Below, one piece after another: positions 52,901 to 64,000 of a stretch of 64,000 bases of DNA (the stretch's first letter is position 1; each line of letters opens with the position of its first letter). The DNA comes from Patagioenas fasciata (lineage: Eukaryota > Chordata > Aves > Columbiformes > Columbidae), in NCBI RefSeq assembly GCF_037038585.1, contig NC_092523.1, forward strand, positions 32,527,501 through 32,591,500. Direction: 5' to 3'. Under the pieces are notes generated by a model. That model saw nothing but the letters and a program-made list of their open reading frames with translations. It was not told where the DNA came from and ran no database searches. Position numbers and translations under genes: made by a program.

Positions 52901-55900
52901 TTATTTCTGCACTGTAAGCGTTTTTAGGAGTTGAGCATTGATGTTTTGATGGTGCTACTGGGGGTGTTGGTTTTGATATGTAGTGCCTTCCATAATTAAT
53001 TTTTACTGCCCCCTTATATGGCTTTTGATTTATGCCAATGAAATATTTCAGGCTAGACAAAATGAGGAGGATGATGTTCGGACTATAGATTCAGCTGTGG
53101 GATCTGGTTCTGTAGGTGAGAGCACATCGCTAAACATTGATGTGCAGTCTGAGGCTTCAGATACCACGGTAAGCTGCTTTTTAGTAATTAAGGTGCTAGA
53201 AATGAAGGCTTTGTTTTGGTTTTGTCCTGATTGTTGTGATAGTGTCATAATTTGCAGTTCAATTGAAAAATAGTAAATTCCCAGACACTGCTTGTGTGGA
53301 CCTTTTTTTTTTTTTTTTTTTAATATGGGAAAAAATTTAATGATTCTGTCACAACAATATACTTTGATTAGTTTTTTAAACGTCATTACTTGTTCTTCAA
53401 AGTGGAATGAAGGGTTAAGTGTTTTCTTTGACAGAACACGAACTGGATTAATGTAGGAAGGAGTAGTTTTTTATGCCATGTAAGTTTTTTTTTTGTTCTG
53501 TTAGTGGGGAAAACTTAGTATTGGGTGAGGAGAGGGTTAGAAATGAGTCATTAGTGGGCCATTGCCCCAGCATCTTTCTAGTAATATACTAGAAGTGTTG
53601 ACCTAACACAAAAGTTTCTCTCTTTCTTTGGAGACATGAGCACCTTTTAGAAAATATGTTCTCAGTTTAGTTCTGAGATACACAGACAGTCTTGCTTTCC
53701 ATTTATAAAAGCTTTTATGTGAATGTGGTAAACAATTCTTGTAGTAGATATGGCAACATTTTAATAACTTAAGTTTTACATCTTCCAATAGTACTGTATT
53801 GAGGAAAAGTACTGGAGAGCTGGTACTCTTTTAGCCAGTTAGTACTCTCACTTTTCTACAGATTAGGAGAATTTACATGCTTAGAAATAAAACAGTAGTT
53901 GAAACATTATGAAATTTTGTAATTATTTTGAACTTCGTAAGAACTCTTTCTATCCCTGTAAAGAAAAAAAGTGGTATACGTGTACAATGTGTTTTATTTA
54001 AAAAAAAAACAGCCAAACAAACAAACAGAAACCAAAACACACAAAACCCAGACAGAAAAAGACCAGTACAGTTTTTAAGAAGTATGCATGTGAACTTGTA
54101 TTTTTCTTCATCTTTGCAAAATGGGTTTTAGTTTTATGTTTGGCTCTTCATTTTGTATCTAATTTCTCGTTACATGCAGCCTGAATATATTACATGCAGA
54201 ATGGATATGTCTAGTTTTATAAGGTTGATTGCTCTATGGAGCCTTATTGCTATGAAAATTTTAAGAGTGACTAAAAATGTCTTTGCCCTTTAGTAGATTT
54301 TATTTGTTATTAGTTTTCATTATTTAATAAAAGTGGGTAGGTTTGTAACGTAAAAATGCATGCTAAGTTGGAGCACATGTTCAAATTCTAACATACTAAA
54401 CTATTTAATAAAGGAGGTATCTTTTAGTTTGAGCATTCGGCCCTGCATTGAGGACAAACTAGGGAATTCAGCTTCACAAGAACAGGTTACAGACTTTGAT
54501 GTTACTGCAAGCCCTAAAGGGAAAAATGACAGAGCTGCCCTGAATGACAGGGAGATCTGGCGTTGTAGGATTAATAGCCGAGAACATGGATTGCCTTCAA
54601 AGGTACACTTCAAAATATTATTTTAGCCTCAAATAGGGTTTATACATGCTGATTTTGTTTTTTTCCTGTTAACTGCTTAAAATGTATGTGTCACTCACAG
54701 TGAATGTTCCCATTTGGCCTGCTTCTCTGTATCCAGCTGTCTTTTAATTGAATGACTCTTCTTTGCTCGGAGTTTGTTGCGTGGGGTTTGTGGTGTGTTT
54801 TGTTTGTTTTTTTTTTTTTTTTTTTTTTTGGTGTGTGTGTTGTTTTTTTTTTTTTTTCCTTTAAATAGAGATGTTTGACAGCTTTCTCTACTGAAGTGGA
54901 AGCATTGACAGAGAAAATACTACATGTAACTCTTTACAGCAGGTGTTCTGATTTTATGTAGGTAATCTTTTTAGTTTTGCTGTTCTCTTTCTGGGAAAAC
55001 ATTGTGAATGTGACTTTCAGACACTTGTCATGTTTACACTTAATAGTCTACCAATGCAAATTTAAGTTAATGTCACATGGAGAAAATAAATTAGAGAATA
55101 GTAGCTCTAACTTGTTCCACAAATGTTTTTGTATAGCTGTTAATATAAATATTTGGTTGGAAGAGGGAAGACCAAGGGGCTTGGACTCTAAAACTTGTTT
55201 TGTTATCTGTTACCAGCTTTTATATGGCTTTGTCTCTTACTCTGATAATCAAACTTAAGATTTTTTCCTTTTTTTTTCCCATAGAATAAAATAGAAGGCT
55301 TAAATGTTTTGTCAAGCTTATTAATCTAAGTGTAGAACTAAGCTTGAAAAATTCATTTGATTTTAATGAACTCAGTCAAAACTGGTACTTTAGATAATGC
55401 TTGGATTATTTAATAGGCGAGTGCGACTGAGATGCATCCCCTTATTCTTTCCTGTGTTTGTTTCATTGTATACTCTATTTTGTCTCTACTCTGCTTTACA
55501 CAGAAAAGATGAAAATTTAACAGGAATGATCAGTGCAAATTGCAGTGTCATTTTTAGTGAACCTTCTTTGAGAAGTTTAGATTCTGGTCATGTTCTTCTT
55601 TCTCTGCTGGAAAGCTGAGCATCCCATGGTACCCAGAACTAATTAATAAGATGCTTGCTTCTACTCTGACATTTGGTGTGGAATTTTTGGACTGAGAGAA
55701 TTTTGTACTTCAGAAATTCAGTACTATGTGGAAAGATGATGATGGCTTTAGTGATGTTCTTTTTAAGTATTTATCAACTTTTAACAAAAAAGGCAAATTT
55801 CTCCATGGTTTCCTGTGCGTGGTGTGATAATCACGCTTCGAACAGGATCAGAATCTTAACTGTGGATGTCTCATTAAAATACTTAATTCTCTGACAATAC

Positions 55901-58900
55901 TTGAATAAGCATTTTGAGGCAAATCTCCAGCTTTTAATTGGAATAAGATGATGAAAATTCTTGGTTTTAATGTATTTTAACTGCCCAACATGCTTTCATT
56001 CCTTCAGATCTATTTCCATGTATTTGAAAATTTGGTATACAAGGGGTTCTATGCATGGTTTTGTTTTGAAATTTGTTTACCTAAATCTGATCTCTTCTGG
56101 TATCTATGGCATAAATGTAGCATACAAAACTAAACACGTTACAGGTTAGAGAAGAATAACTGCCCAAAACATTCTGCTGAAATGAGGAACGCTTGGGTTA
56201 GTCTTTGGGGCACATCAGGATGACTGACTGGATTTCTAAAAGAAAGACGTAACCTGCAGGAGTGGTGAGCGTGTCTTGGTGGTACAGGCTTCTCCCTGTT
56301 GGATGTCTAAAATTTTTAGACTAAAAAGGACCACCGGAAAGGTGAAGCAGTAACATCTACACCTTTTTACACTAACTAGGCTGTTTGATTCTATGGAAGT
56401 ACTACATGTTTTGATGCTTCTGTCACTAGTACTTAACAAATAAATCATCATGGTTATGGTAATATTCTTCCTTATCTTTCAGGCTAGAGATCCTCAACAG
56501 GAGGCTAAAGAGGAGTTGGAGAACTTGAAGAAGCAGCATGATTTATTGAAAAGGATGCTAAAACAGCAAGAGCAATTAAAGGCTCTTCAAGGAAGACAGG
56601 CAGCTCTTCTTGCTTTGCAGCATAAAGCAGAGCAAGCAATTGCTGTCATGGATGATTCTGGTATGTGGAATGATGGTGTGTCTTTGATAGCATGTTAATA
56701 TGCTGATTGAATGATGAAAGCTGCAATTGTGGAATACACATTAAAAAGTCTCTTTTTTTATAATGCACTTTAAAAAAAAAAATCACTGCAAGGCTTCCAT
56801 TTCTGAAAATAAATGACAATGTAACATTGTAAAATTACGTGTCAGTTAAACCCACACAGCTGATTTTATGGCTTGTAAAATTCTGAAAGGGAGATATTTG
56901 CCTCCTAAGAATTAGTCTACCTCATCAGATTAGGAGTCTGCCTCTCATCTGCATTGTTGTACCAAGCCTCTGAAGAAAGGAATCAGAGTGGGGGATATGG
57001 TGTTCTCTCTCTTTTTACATCCTTCTGGCTATAGGTAGTTGGTGGTTTAGAGGTTTTGTTTGCTTTTTCATGGGATTTTTTTTTTTTTTTTGTGGCTGGT
57101 TGCTTGACAGCTTAATGCCATTGCTAGACTAAGGTTTATCTGATAAAAGGAAGGAGGAAGTTACTAAAGCAGTTAAATAAGTAAATATTAAACTAGAACT
57201 CTGAAATTCTGTGGCATGTAAATCGGGTGTGGGTTGCTGATAGTAGAGGACCACCATTATGTTATAACATTCAATTCAAAAGCATTATTTTAATTCAGTT
57301 TTATATATTCCCAACTTTTCAGAAGTTACTTTTGGGACACAGACTTCTTTTTGATATTTGCTTATCTGCTTAAAGAGTGTCAGCAGAGCTGTTTTCTCAA
57401 GACTTCACTTGTGAAAGGGAGAAAGTTGTCATTGATTTGTGCACTGTTGACATGTGGATTATCTTTTGTTTCTTGGAAATTTGTACTGAGCTCGCTCTCC
57501 CCCCAGTCCTGTTCATTTCTCTTTGGAAATTGGGTACAGTTGTGTGTGCATTCATAGGGAATGACATTTTTGCACTGAGCAAGTTCACATTCAGTGTGTG
57601 TTACTGTTCCCCATTAAAGTTGCCATTAGGCTTGATAAGAAGGTAGATGGGATGGCAGTTCTTACTACACTTATTTTTTTGTATTTAAAATAAATTGATT
57701 TGTATATGTATAAGCATTGATTTCTACAGTTTACAAAATTTCTCTTTAAGGTTTCTTGCTCTTCCTGCCTCTTCTTTTGTCCTTAATTGGATAGATTATA
57801 GGAAGGAAAGTGGAACTAGTTGATGAAAGTCTAGATTTTAATGTAAGAAGAGAAGTGGGGAAGTTGGTAGATAGAGAACTTCTAGAAAGCTACCACAGGA
57901 GCAAAAGAAGCAAGTGCCATAGAAAGGTGTTTGCTCGTTTTCAGTAACTGCTTTTCTCTTGTTTTTTCTGCAGCAGTAGACCTGTGATGAAATCTGCTTT
58001 CTCTTATTTTCTCAAATATACAAAACTCCATCTTGATGAGGAGTGGGTAGATGAAGTGGGTAGAAAATAGAATTACTTATGATAACTTAGAACATTTTTA
58101 AAATTCTTTGTTTTGTTTCACCTTTCCACTTCTGTCATTCTTTAATAAGTTTCTTACTGCTGCTTGTGTTGACTGACTTTAAGGTATGTGGTATGTGCCA
58201 GAACTGTAGGGCAGGAAATGTAAATATTCAGATACAACACGGGGCAAAAGAAATATTTTAAAATTTGAAAACAGTAAAACTTCATTGTTTGGGTAACAAA
58301 ATCTTGATCTATGGGCAAAATGAATAATATTTGTGCTTGATTTTTCTTATAAAGCATTGGTTCATATTTGGGGAAAGAGTTATTTGGATCTCTCCACTGC
58401 TAGTTCCATATCTTAGTACTGTTTGAACTTCCAGGGAGGGGAAAAAAGCCTTCTTTTTAATGTATTTCTTTCAAAGCTTTTGAAGGACAACTCCTCAAGA
58501 CTGTGTTTGCAGCTATAAAGATTACAATTTATTCCAAGATGAAAGCTTGGTGTAGTATTAATTTATTATTTTAAGGAAGTAATATTACATACACTGTTCT
58601 CAGTTTGACTGTACTAACAACTATTTCTAACAAGCAAAATGTTTTCATCAACCTCAGACTTGATGGTTTTCACTTTGCTTTGAACTTTTCAGCAAAACAC
58701 AGAATAGAGTTACAAAGTCCTTTTATGGTTCTTCACAGAGGAGCTGTAAGTTGATTTACTAGTATTTCTGTAATGCAAGTAATCTTTCAAGAGTAAAGTT
58801 GGTGGGAAGGACATGACATTAAAAATAATTGCTGTATTTTAAGAGGTGCAGTATATTAGTGTTTTTGTTAAACCAGACATTTTCATCAAATAGCCTGTAT

Positions 58901-61900
58901 TTCATTGCTGTGGAAAGTATTTCTATTTTTTCCTTCTTCTTCTTCTGCATGCCCAGTTGTAACAGAGACTACAGGTAGTGTTTCAGGAGTAAGCCTTACA
59001 TCAGAACTCAATGAAGAATTGAATGACTTAATTCAGCGCTTTCACAACCAACTTCATGATTCTCAGGTCAGTCCTTGGATTGCGCTCTAAGTTCTGCCAT
59101 GGTCTCATCTCATTCTTTTGAACGCTGCAGTTAGATATTTGTCTTGCTTATTTGTGTGCATATGCTAGTAGAGTAATTAGGGTTCCCTCAAACTTGACAG
59201 CTTAGCATCTTTTTGTTCTTAATAGTCATTAGCTGACTGATCTTTCTGTCTCACAGTTTTCCTTGCAAATCCAGTGTAGTTTCTATATTGCTGAATAATT
59301 ATGAATTAACTCAATATATTAACTGGGATATCATGAGAAGTCTTTTCAGTATCAGTTTCCCTTTATAATGTTCTTTGCTCTGGTTTGAGCTTAGCAAGCC
59401 TGTAAGGGGGTTTTCGTTTCTTAAAATTTATTTGGCTTTTTAAACAGTGCTCTAAATAAAATGAAATTACTCTTTTTAGACGCAGTCTGTACCAGACAAT
59501 AGAAGGCAAGCAGAAAGTCTTTCACTTACTAGAGAGGTTTCACAAAGCAGAAACTCGTCAATGTCTGAACGCCTGTCAGATGAGAAGGCACAGCTTTTTA
59601 ACAAGATGCGAATGTTGCAGGGTAAAAAGCAAAAAATGGACAAACTGTTAGGGGAACTTCATACACTTCGTGACCAACATCTAAATAACTCCTCCTGTAA
59701 GTAAATATAGGCAGAACTGTGTCTTTTCAAGCATACCACTTTTTTTAATGGGTATATTTGTTACATGGTCTTTTAGCTTGCAACTGTTTAGTAAAATGAG
59801 AGTGATAAAGCTGTGCTGGGGCAATATTATGTAAATGGTTTTTAATGCTGTATAAATTTCTGGCTTGATGGGAGAGCTCTAGGAGTAATGATAAGTGTTT
59901 TTTGCTAGTAGTGCTTTAGTTTATAACATCAAAGTTGTCTAATGTGAGAATGTGATGACACGATTTTTTTCTTCAAGGCTTGTCTGTGACACAGCTGACC
60001 TGTGGATCATAGCATATGAACTTGAACTCTCTGTATTTATATCACTGTACATCTGTGTTTATGTGCTTGGCACTTCAGATGTTAGTTGCTCAATGGTGTT
60101 ATGGGGTTTACTTGTCTGCTACCAAAAAACTTTCTCAGGCACTGATCTCAGGGACTTCAATTATAGACTGTACCAGGTGGAACTCAACTGTCTGAATGGA
60201 ATAGAGTTTTGACGTGTTTTTTTAGATGGCTTTTTCTTCTTAATGTCTCGATATGGGCCTACTTGATGCTCTCATTTTCTAATTCTAGAAATACATTTGT
60301 ACATGTGAAGTTTGTCCTATAGCTAAAAACTTCTGAGGGGTGATCACAGTGTATTCTGGGTAACATTAAGAAATGAGGCACTGGAAGCATGCTCCTGGAA
60401 AAGGGCAGACTGCTTTAATAGTTATGTTACCATATCCCATCTTTCTACATGTACTTAATTCATATAATATGAACTTATTTGGATATGATTTCATGTAGCT
60501 GGAAAAAAGCAAACATCAAATTTCAAGTCTATGTTCTACAGCATGTAGACAAAAGAGCTGAGCAGAGGAAAAAAAAATTGTAGTATTTTTATTGTGTTGA
60601 AATGTTTTGTTTTTTTTTTTTTTTTTAAAAAGCAATTCAGCCATAAACCCTTAGAAAGAACTCTTTGGGCAGACCCATAGCACGAAAGTTTCCTCTTCTG
60701 AAGTTTGATGAAGCTAAAAGGAACTGACTGAAGTCTCGTTTACAAAAGCTACTTACTACTTTCTGCCTACTGGCATTGCATGCCATGAAACTTAAGACAA
60801 AAGCATTTGTTCTTCTAAGAAAATAAATTATTAACTTCTGTTTCGTATGTTGGCAGTATTTCCGGTAGTTATATTTTAACATAATGCACTAAAGCAGATT
60901 CCTTTTTGCAAGTTGTTCTGATGAGCTGTATTTCTTTTATGTAGTTTTTCCTGCTTCAGGTTCTCCTCAAAGAAGTATTGATCAAAGAAGTACAACTTCA
61001 GCTGCTTCTGGTCCTGTAGGCATAGTAACTGTTGTCAATGGCGAATCAAATAGCCTGGCATCTGCTCCCTATCCTCCTGATTCCTTGGTTTCCCAGAATG
61101 AGAGTGAAGAAGATGACAATCTAAATCCAACGGAAAAGCTCCAGTAAAAGTTCTTGATTTTTTATTTTTATTTTTTGTTTTGCATACTGTGCTTTAGTGA
61201 TTTTGAGTGTTACTTTTTTAATAAGTTCTGTGCTAAGAAACCACTTCATATTTTAATCTACTTAATTTAGTATTATAGACCATTTAGTAAATGGCCCAGG
61301 ACACTTAAATAAGTTCAGAGCTTCAAGGAGAAGGCTCTTATAACTAGGAAAATGGCAGGAGACTCTTAAGAACTATAAATATTATATATGCTTTTCGACT
61401 CTATGTAGATTTGATTAATATGGCAAAACACAATTTTTTTTTTTTTTACCTCAGGAAGCTAAATGAAGTTCGTAAGAGGCTGAATGAGTTACGTGAGTTA
61501 GTTCACTACTATGAGCAAACATCTGATATGATGACAGATGCTGTGAATGAAAACACTAAGGAAGAGGAAGAAACCGAAGAATCAGAAAGTGATTCTGAAC
61601 GTGAGGATCCACAGCCTGTTACAAATATTAGGTTGTCATATTTTTTTGTCATCCTAAATTTCTGTAGCTAAGTTGTTACAGGTTTCCTGAAGCAGTATGT
61701 TATTTTAGTCAACCAGAAGAAACTTAATGCTGTGATGACATTAGCTTTCCAAAATTTTTAATTTGAAGTAGCTTTCTTTTACAAATGATTATATAATAAT
61801 CTTGTCTTTGGTAACTTAGTTATATAGCAAATGTAGATTAGATTGGACATTCATGAAATGACTATAAGAGACTTCTAAATCTGTAGTTCTTTTGGGTTTA

Positions 61901-62972
61901 AGCAGTGAATTATGTATATGGAATTCCACTGGAAGGACAACAGGCCTAGACTAGATAATTGGAATAAAACCAAACTTCAGTTTAGAGAGGCGTTTAGAGC
62001 TATAGTCCAGTTGGGCAACTGTGTGCATCAAGGATCTTCTCTATGCAGAAAGCAATACTAATTTAGGTGTGAATCATCCAAATCTTTTATAAGATAGACA
62101 TATACCTTGAAAACCTCTTGTATTGTTGTAGATATAGCAGATGATGATTTGTAGCTGCTTCTGATTGCTTAAAAAAATTTAAAAAAAATCTGTTGGAGAG
62201 ATGGATATTGATAGATTCCAGATGTCTGGACAGATTTTATATGGGGTTGATTTTTTTTTTGTTTGTTTTGTTTTTTAAAAGGGTCAGGACAAATTCCCAT
62301 AAAAGCCAGTTAATAAAACGGCTGAAGTAAAATTCCACCGATATCAGTTCTTAAAAAGTTAACATGAGTAATGCATTTTGCCCTAGAAATCCTCAAGGAA
62401 TCAGTAGTTGGAGTGACATAAATAGCAACTCAAATGTACAGTGTGGAACTAATAACAGAGATGGAAGACATCTTAATACAGACTGCGAAATAAATAACAG
62501 ATCTGCTGCTAACATAAGGACTCTAAAAATGTCGTCAACTTTAGGTATGTTCTGAAATCTTCTAATTACTTTTAGTCTTGGTACAAATAATTCTGATAGC
62601 TATAGAGAATTTGGGAGAACCTTGTTTGATGCGCAGAATGTTCAAAAGCCTAATCATTAAGCTGATCTTTTTCTAATGTCCAGTAATTACAGTGGACTTC
62701 AGAAGTTCAGTAATGTGTCACTGGTGCTGTTTTGTTTCCTCCTCTCCCTGCCTCCAGACTGTCATAATAGAGAGGATGGCAAAGATACTGATCTACCCCA
62801 ATGTGAAGATGAAGAAGTGGAAGAAGATAGAGTTAGTGAAGATTCTGCATCTAGTCACAGAAGCAGCATGGGTGATGCTGCTGGAGATGCTGAGTTTGAG
62901 CAGAAGATCAATAGGCTTATAGCTGCAAAACAGAAACTTAGACAATTACAAAACCTTGCTGCTATGGTGCAG
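49830..62972 (+). CDS. PCM1: PCM1, pericentriolar material 1 (N-terminal 714 codons; continues past window)
   Basis: CDS join, plus strand: 49830-49925, 50518-50763, 51872-52144, 52707-52877, 53052-53168, 56483-56660, 58957-59066, 59480-59696, 60960-61143 (or 60945-61143), 61455-61631, 62387-62544, 62758-62972. All junctions are GT-AG and in phase, giving 2142 nt or 714 residues, about a third of a roughly 2000-residue protein. The N-terminus MATGGGPFEEVMNDQDLPSW and segments such as RMLKQQEQLKALQGRQAALL identify PCM1. The known role is scaffold of centriolar satellites, dynein-moved cytoplasmic granules that deliver proteins to centrosome and cilium. Predicted coiled coils are at about 215-262, 306-355, 425-463, 531-556 and 685-714, separated by acidic or Ser-rich linkers. 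An in-frame TGA at 49818-49820 and G at -3 and +4 support the start. The LIR motif and C-terminal domains lie outside the window. Confidence 0.97.
50518..50763 (+). CDS. PCM1: PCM1 exon 3
   Basis: 246 nt, residues 33-114. It includes DWGSQQKKANRSSEKNKKK and RINFSDLDQ. The acceptor is CTCCTCCTTAAG and the donor is CAG|GTTGGT. Confidence 0.96.
51872..52144 (+). CDS. PCM1: PCM1 exon 4
   Basis: 273 nt, residues 115-205. It includes RSIGSDSQGRATAANNKRQL and CKELFGAALSKDFLQNCQVS. The acceptor is TTTGTTTATAG and the donor is CAG|GTATTT. Confidence 0.96.
52707..52877 (+). CDS. PCM1: PCM1 exon 5: first coiled coil
   Basis: 171 nt, residues 206-262. It includes IVSRLVQIRDYIAKASSMRD and NVERLSHLIDHLKEQEKSYL, a heptad-rich helix. 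The donor is CTT|GTAAGT. Confidence 0.96.
53052..53168 (+). CDS. PCM1: PCM1 exon 6
   Basis: 117 nt, residues 263-301. It reads ARQNEEDDVRTIDSAVGSGS and then NIDVQSEASDTT, a Ser/acidic linker. Both ends are phase 0, so skipping it would keep the frame. Confidence 0.95.
54414..54602 (+). other. PCM1: Candidate cassette exon in PCM1 intron 6
   Basis: A 63-codon stretch, open and hydrophilic, that reads like coding sequence: SLSIRPCIEDKLGNSASQEQ, DFDVTASPKGKNDRAALNDR, SREHGLPSK. It ends at a usable donor (AAG|GTACAC) in phase 0, matching the neighbouring exons. The acceptor is the weak point. The AAAG before 54414 keeps the frame but lacks a pyrimidine tract. The better TATCTTTTAG at 54427 gives a 175-nt exon that would shift the frame and hit a stop after seven codons. 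It could be a regulated or poison exon, or a chance open frame. Confidence 0.35.
54795..54860 (+). repeat. Long T-runs with GTGTGTG interruption
   Basis: A T23 run (54807-54829) is followed by GGTGTGTGTGTTG and a T15 run (54843-54857). It is the longest homopolymer block in the PCM1 introns seen here and prone to length errors in sequencing. Confidence 0.8.
56483..56660 (+). CDS. PCM1: PCM1 exon 7: main N-terminal coiled coil
   Basis: 178 nt, residues 302-360 plus one base. It runs from ARDPQQEAKEELENLKKQHD through LLALQHKAEQAIAVMDDS. It is rich in Leu, Gln and Lys heptads. The acceptor is CTTATCTTTCAG and the donor is CTG|GTATGT. Confidence 0.97.
56661..58956 (+). other. PCM1: PCM1 intron 7
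   Basis: A 2.3-kb intron with a T-run at about 57077-57091. No repeat family or extra exon was recognised. Confidence 0.75.
58957..59066 (+). CDS. PCM1: PCM1 exon 8
   Basis: 110 nt, residues 361-397. It includes SLTSELNEELNDLIQRFHNQ and LHDSQ. The pyrimidine-rich acceptor ends TGCATGCCCAG and the donor is CAG|GTCAGT. Confidence 0.96.
59480..59696 (+). CDS. PCM1: PCM1 exon 9
   Basis: 217 nt, residues 398-469 plus one base. It includes PDNRRQAESLSLTREVSQSR and KKQKMDKLLGELHTLRDQHL. A Ser-rich linker is followed by a coiled coil. The acceptor is ACTCTTTTTAG and the donor is CCT|GTAAGT. Confidence 0.96.
59697..60944 (+). other. PCM1: PCM1 intron 9
   Basis: A 1.2-kb intron with a T-run at about 60609-60626. 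Nothing else was recognised. Confidence 0.75.
60945..61143 (+). CDS. PCM1: PCM1 exon 10 with tandem in-frame acceptors
   Basis: Residues 470-530 plus two bases. It includes SPQRSIDQRSTTSAASGPVG, VNGESNS and SLVSQNESEEDDNLNPTEKL. Two acceptors 15 nt apart (TTTTATGTAG at 60944 and CCTGCTTCAG at 60959) both keep the frame. The upstream one adds residues giving FFPASGSPQ, the downstream one gives CSPQ. The donor is CCA|GTAAAA. Confidence 0.93.
61455..61631 (+). CDS. PCM1: PCM1 exon 11
   Basis: 177 nt, residues 531-589 plus two bases. It includes KLNEVRKRLNELRELVHYYE and QTSDMMTDAVNEN, followed by a strongly acidic stretch (about 20 Glu/Asp/Ser) and PVTNIR. The acceptor is TTTTTTACCTCAG and the donor is TAG|GTTGTC. 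Confidence 0.97.
62387..62544 (+). CDS. PCM1: PCM1 exon 12
   Basis: 158 nt, residues 590-642 plus one base. It is an Asn/Ser-rich linker including SWSDINSNSNVQCGTNNRDG and CEINNRSAANIRTLKMSSTL. The acceptor is TTTTGCCCTAG and the donor is TTAG|GTATGT. Confidence 0.96.
62758..62972 (+). CDS. PCM1: PCM1 exon 13 (last exon in the window)
   Basis: 215 nt, residues 643-714. An acidic segment (CEDEEVEEDRVSEDSASSHR) is followed by the coiled coil FEQKINRLIAAKQKLRQLQN and AAMVQ. The acceptor is CCTCTCCCTGCCTCCAG and the donor is CAG|GTATTT, phase 0. Confidence 0.97.
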
Positions 62973-64000
62973 GTATTTTATGAATATAAATTTGTGCAAC
63001 AAAAATGTATCTTATTTCATGTAATGTATAACTTTTAATAGGGGAAATCACTCTCCTTAGTATAGTATTCAAACTACTCATTTTTATGCTGGGAAAAAGG
63101 GATACCGCTTGGGTTTTTTGAAGGCAAGAGTGATACTTCCTGGAGTTCAAATCTGGAATTTTACTGGGGGATACTAACCTAACAGAAGAATGGCCTTAAT
63201 ACCTTAGCACTTGGTTACAAAATAGAAACCAGGAAGTATTAATATTTTTTAAATTATACTGATCTACATATTTAAGCTTATAATGAATATTCATCAGTTT
63301 TAGTATTTGAATCCTAGGTTTTGCAGCATTGTTCAATTTAAAATCTTCGGATGTTGCAATATGTTTGAGTTGGGGTGTTTTGGGTTGAGTTTGGCGGGGG
63401 TGTATTTGGATTTTTTTTTATAATCTCGAGGGCCAGCTATGAATTGACACTATTTTTAAATTTAGAATATCTTATGCTAATTTAGTGATGTTTATTAAAA
63501 ACGTTTTCATGAATCTAATGCACCTGCAGAGGCTCACATTTGAGCACTGTTTAGTGTAATATCCACATACTGAATACACATAGGTGTATCAGAAATGTAA
63601 AGGCTTTATGTGAGAACTCTAAAACCAGTCTCAATAAGAAAGTGTTTTCCGTAAGTATAAACACTCTGCTGTTATTTCAGAATTATACTGCTATCAAAAC
63701 TTCTCAGTATCTGGGTCAGGCTTGTTTTTATCATCACTATAGAGATGTTAACTGTACAGTAGTATAAATCAGAATTAGATAATACAGCAGCTCCCTTAAT
63801 AAATAACCTAATTAATGGCATATCTTCAATCTTTCCTTCGTGTTTAGAAGGCTGCTTATCTGTATGTACTGAGTAATGGTACTGTAGGTTGGCATAACTG
63901 TGTCATACTTGGTCACTGATGATAATCTCTCCTGTTCAGCAGGTTCTGTATTAAGAATGATCATGTTGGAAAACAAAAGAAGCAGTGGCTACAGCTTTAA
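62973..64000 (+). other. PCM1: PCM1 intron 13 (cut by window edge)
   Basis: No exon was found up to the end of the window. The next expected PCM1 segment is an Asp-rich start following AAMVQ, and it is not present here. No repeats were recognised. Confidence 0.75.

Larger units (their letters stand above)
53169..56482 (+). other. PCM1: PCM1 intron 6
   Basis: A 3.3-kb intron, apart from the candidate cassette exon at 54414-54602 and T-runs at 53304-53322 and 54807-54857. No transposon was recognised. Confidence 0.75.

Overview
The window looks like a piece of a bird genome. It is AT-rich, its interspersed repeats are mainly CR1 LINEs, the dominant avian retrotransposon, and it carries two genes that are also neighbours on human 8p22: FGL1 on the minus strand and PCM1 on the plus strand. 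The CR1 tails and the solo LTR look like those of neoavian birds, but the sequence alone does not fix the species.

Layout. Bases 1-16800 are non-coding flank beyond the 3' end of FGL1. They hold a purine-rich tract, a 151-bp hAT-type MITE with 8-bp target duplications (5070-5220) and a 578-bp solo LTR with 5-bp target duplications (13677-14254). FGL1 occupies 34030 down to 16801 as seven coding exons. All junctions join in phase to give 313 codons, ending in the characteristic fibrinogen-like C-terminus. Its introns hold three CR1 insertions, one a head-to-head composite. From 34.1 to 45 kb is the FGL1-PCM1 spacer, with one CR1 ORF fragment, one CR1 tail and two minus-strand segments that look like exons. 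A CpG island at about 45.05-46.28 kb is the PCM1 promoter. PCM1 then runs rightwards. Twelve coding exons (49830-62972) give the first 714 codons, or 719 with an upstream tandem acceptor. The window ends in the intron after the thirteenth exon, counting a noncoding first exon in the CpG island.

How the genes relate. FGL1 is a secreted, mainly hepatic fibrinogen-domain protein. PCM1 is the cytoplasmic scaffold of centriolar satellites. They are divergently arranged and share no known pathway. The most interesting inference is that the PCM1 CpG island may be bidirectional. A consensus minus-strand splice donor lies in the island at 45184, and two small minus-strand exon candidates (44219-44268 and 36801-36862) have good splice sites. 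They join in phase to each other and to the signal-peptide exon of FGL1, suggesting an alternative upstream FGL1 promoter and possibly an N-terminally extended product. A second candidate novelty is a 63-codon open, splice-flanked segment inside a PCM1 intron (54414-54602). No RNA gene, CRISPR array or prokaryotic feature was seen.
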